Source of the DNA: Candidatus Cloacimonadota bacterium
Lineage (GTDB): Bacteria; Cloacimonadota; Cloacimonadia; Cloacimonadales; Cloacimonadaceae
DNA length: 6,672 nucleotides
Direction of reading: 5' to 3'
Assembly: GCA_028703735.1 (NCBI GenBank)
Contig: JAQVMI010000103.1
Location: 1-6,672, forward strand
Part shown: one piece after another, positions 5,076 to 6,672 of the stretch
How the letters are laid out: each line of letters starts with the position of its first letter
How positions within the stretch are numbered: the stretch's first letter is position 1
The notes under the pieces: generated by a model
What the model was told of the DNA's origin: nothing
Databases searched by the model: none
The model's input: only the letters and a program-made list of their open reading frames with translations
Translations under genes and position numbers: made by a program

Positions 5076-6672
5076 ATGAATAACACGCTCAGCAGCAAGG
5101 AAATACGCCGGCAATTCATAGATTTCTTCATTAGTAAAGGGCACGAATTCGTGCATTCTTCACCTGTAATACCTACGGATGATCCCACTTTGCTTTTTGC
5201 CAATGCAGGAATGAATCAGTTCAAGAGCATTTTTGTAGGGAATAAAGAGATAACCATAACCCGGGCAGTAAACAGCCAGAAATGTATTCGGGCAGGGGGC
5301 AAGCATAACGATTTGGAAGAGGTTGGTAAAGATGGATATCACCACACCTTTTTTGAGATGTTAGGGAACTGGAGCTTTGGTGATTATTACAAAGTGGAAG
5401 CTATCACCTGGGCTTGGGAATTGCTTACTGAAGTGTGGAAACTACCCAAGGATTTACTGTATGCCACTGTTCACGAAAGCGATGGCGAAGCGTACGAACT
5501 ATGGCAGATACATACTGATATCACACCCAGCCATATCACCTATCATGGAGATAAGGATAACTTTTGGGAGATGGGCGATACCGGTCCTTGTGGACCATGC
5601 TCTGAAATTCATATAGATAGGGGTGCTGATAGTTGTGATAAACAAGGTGTGGAAGGGCATGTATGTGCTGTAAATGGTGATTGTGCAAGATATATAGAGC
5701 TATGGAATCTTGTTTTCATCCAATACCTCAGAGAAGAAAACAGAGAGCTTAAACCACTTCGGAATAAATTTGTGGATACCGGTGCAGGCTTGGAACGTAT
5801 TACGCAGGTATTGCAAGACAAACACAGTAATTACGAAACCGATCTATTCATGCCAATTATAGAGAAGCTGGTAACGCTTTCGGGAGTTCCTTACACTCAG
5901 GAAACCGGAACCTCGCATCGTGTGATAGCAGATCACGTCCGCTGTTTATGTTTTGCTCTTGCAGATGGTGGATTTCCCTCCAATGAAGGCAGGGGTTATG
6001 TGCTAAGACGCATCTTGAGAAGGGCTGCACGGCATGGCAGACTTCTTGGCTTTGCAGAGCCATTTCTTCATGCTTTGGTGGATACAGTAGTAAAGGTAAT
6101 GGGACATCATTTCACAGAGCTTGCAGGAAAGGAAGATTTCATCAAGATGGTAATAAAAGCCGAGGAAGAAAGATTCAATAAAACTTTGGATTTGGGCTTG
6201 GAAAGATTCAGAGAAATCTGCAGCAGACAGCAGGGTGGAATTATTGGAGGTGCAGATGCCTTTATGCTATACGATACTTATGGTTTTCCTTTGGATTTAA
6301 CTGCTATCCTGGCAGAGGAAAATGGGCTGAAAGTAGATTTTTTCGGTTTTGATACAGAAATGGAAGCACAAAGGCAGAGAGCCAGAAATGCCAGTAAATT
6401 CAGCCAGCAATCAGTTAACGAAGATTGGATAGATTTTACTCCTTTATCTGCCACACTGTTCAATGGCTATGACGACATGACGGTGTCCACAAATATTCAA
6501 CGCTATAGCATAGATGCACAGCAGCGTGTTTTAGTGCAGCTTGCATCCACACCATTTTATGCAGAATCAGGAGGACAAGTAGCCGATACAGGCAGTATTG
6601 GCAATGAAGATTTTGAGCTCCAGATTTTTGAGGTAAAAAAGCAGGATGAATACATAATCCATTATGGAACCT
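5076..6672 (+). CDS. alaS: Alanyl-tRNA synthetase (3' truncated by the window edge)
   Basis: AlaRS is a class II synthetase that charges tRNA-Ala and edits mischarged Ser and Gly. 532 complete codons are present of a family length near 870. The catalytic domain is recognised by EIRRQFIDFF (9-18), DPTLLFANAGMNQFK (36-50), RAGGKHNDLE (72-81), the motif-2 region HHTFFEMLGNWSFGDY (89-104), NFWEMGDTGPCGPCSEIH (162-179), VDTGAGLERI (233-242) and the motif-3 region NEGRGYVLRRILRRA (303-317). The tRNA-recognition helices follow, including DTYGFPLDLT (400-409), then the start of the editing beta-barrel, TPFYAESGGQVADTG (492-506). The editing-site HxxxH, the C-x-G-T-H motif and the C-Ala domain would lie beyond the edge, so their presence is untested. 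Odd: a loop at about 182-205 adds Cys187, Cys197 and Cys203 close to Cys172 and Cys175. No frameshift or internal stop is seen. Confidence 0.98.
   Translation, partial: MNNTLSSKEIRRQFIDFFISKGHEFVHSSPVIPTDDPTLLFANAGMNQFKSIFVGNKEITITRAVNSQKCIRAGGKHNDLEEVGKDGYHHTFFEMLGNWSFGDYYKVEAITWAWELLTEVWKLPKDLLYATVHESDGEAYELWQIHTDITPSHITYHGDKDNFWEMGDTGPCGPCSEIHIDRGADSCDKQGVEGHVCAVNGDCARYIELWNLVFIQYLREENRELKPLRNKFVDTGAGLERITQVLQDKHSNYETDLFMPIIEKLVTLSGVPYTQETGTSHRVIADHVRCLCFALADGGFPSNEGRGYVLRRILRRAARHGRLLGFAEPFLHALVDTVVKVMGHHFTELAGKEDFIKMVIKAEEERFNKTLDLGLERFREICSRQQGGIIGGADAFMLYDTYGFPLDLTAILAEENGLKVDFFGFDTEMEAQRQRARNASKFSQQSVNEDWIDFTPLSATLFNGYDDMTVSTNIQRYSIDAQQRVLVQLASTPFYAESGGQVADTGSIGNEDFELQIFEVKKQDEYIIHYGT

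Noticed and set aside
5377..5616. 79-codon + strand open frame in another frame inside alaS
   Set aside because: The AlaRS frame is intact through the region with conserved motifs on both sides; the alternative product has no family features.
1..6672. A new defence, mobile or biosynthetic system hidden in the window
   Set aside because: Every stretch over 100 nt is covered by a recognised housekeeping gene. No CRISPR-type repeats, transposase, integrase, toxin-antitoxin pair or tRNA was seen on either strand.

Overview
This window carries six protein genes, all on the + strand and almost without gaps. In order they are the 3' end of a uridine-kinase-family nucleoside kinase, mutL, miaA, a cytoplasmic parvulin-type peptidyl-prolyl isomerase, trxB, and the 5' 60% or so of alaS. 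No mobile element, CRISPR array, tRNA, rRNA, phage gene or other sign of recent transfer is visible. Base composition looks uniform by eye, moderately AT-rich (low 40s % GC).

Layout: 1-396 kinase tail; 403-2292 mutL; 2289-3206 miaA, overlapping mutL by the 4-nt ATGA; 3216-4046 isomerase; 4047-4138 the only intergenic space of any size (92 nt), holding a strong inverted repeat and the trxB ribosome binding site; 4139-5071 trxB; 5076-6672 alaS, running off the right edge. The first four genes have gaps of 9 nt or less and probably form one transcription unit. trxB and alaS (4-nt gap) form a second tight pair, which may have its own promoter in the 92-nt spacer.

Organism: a bacterium with a methyl-independent mismatch repair system, since its MutL has the endonuclease motif. 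The kinase tail resembles the TGS-domain nucleoside kinases of anaerobes and FCB-group bacteria. mutL starts without a visible Shine-Dalgarno sequence, while the isomerase, trxB and alaS have modest ones. My best guess is an uncultured gram-negative, FCB-like lineage such as Cloacimonadota. This is a low-confidence impression from protein style, not a proven placement.

How the genes relate: mostly housekeeping. MutL acts in mismatch repair, MiaA in tRNA A37 prenylation, AlaRS in tRNA charging, TrxB in thiol reduction, the isomerase in protein folding and the kinase in nucleoside salvage. mutL-miaA is a widely conserved pair. I found no convincing new system. The points most worth a second look are the alternative hairpins before trxB, the cysteine cluster at the active site of a NifM-like cytoplasmic parvulin next to trxB, and the cysteine-rich insertion in AlaRS.
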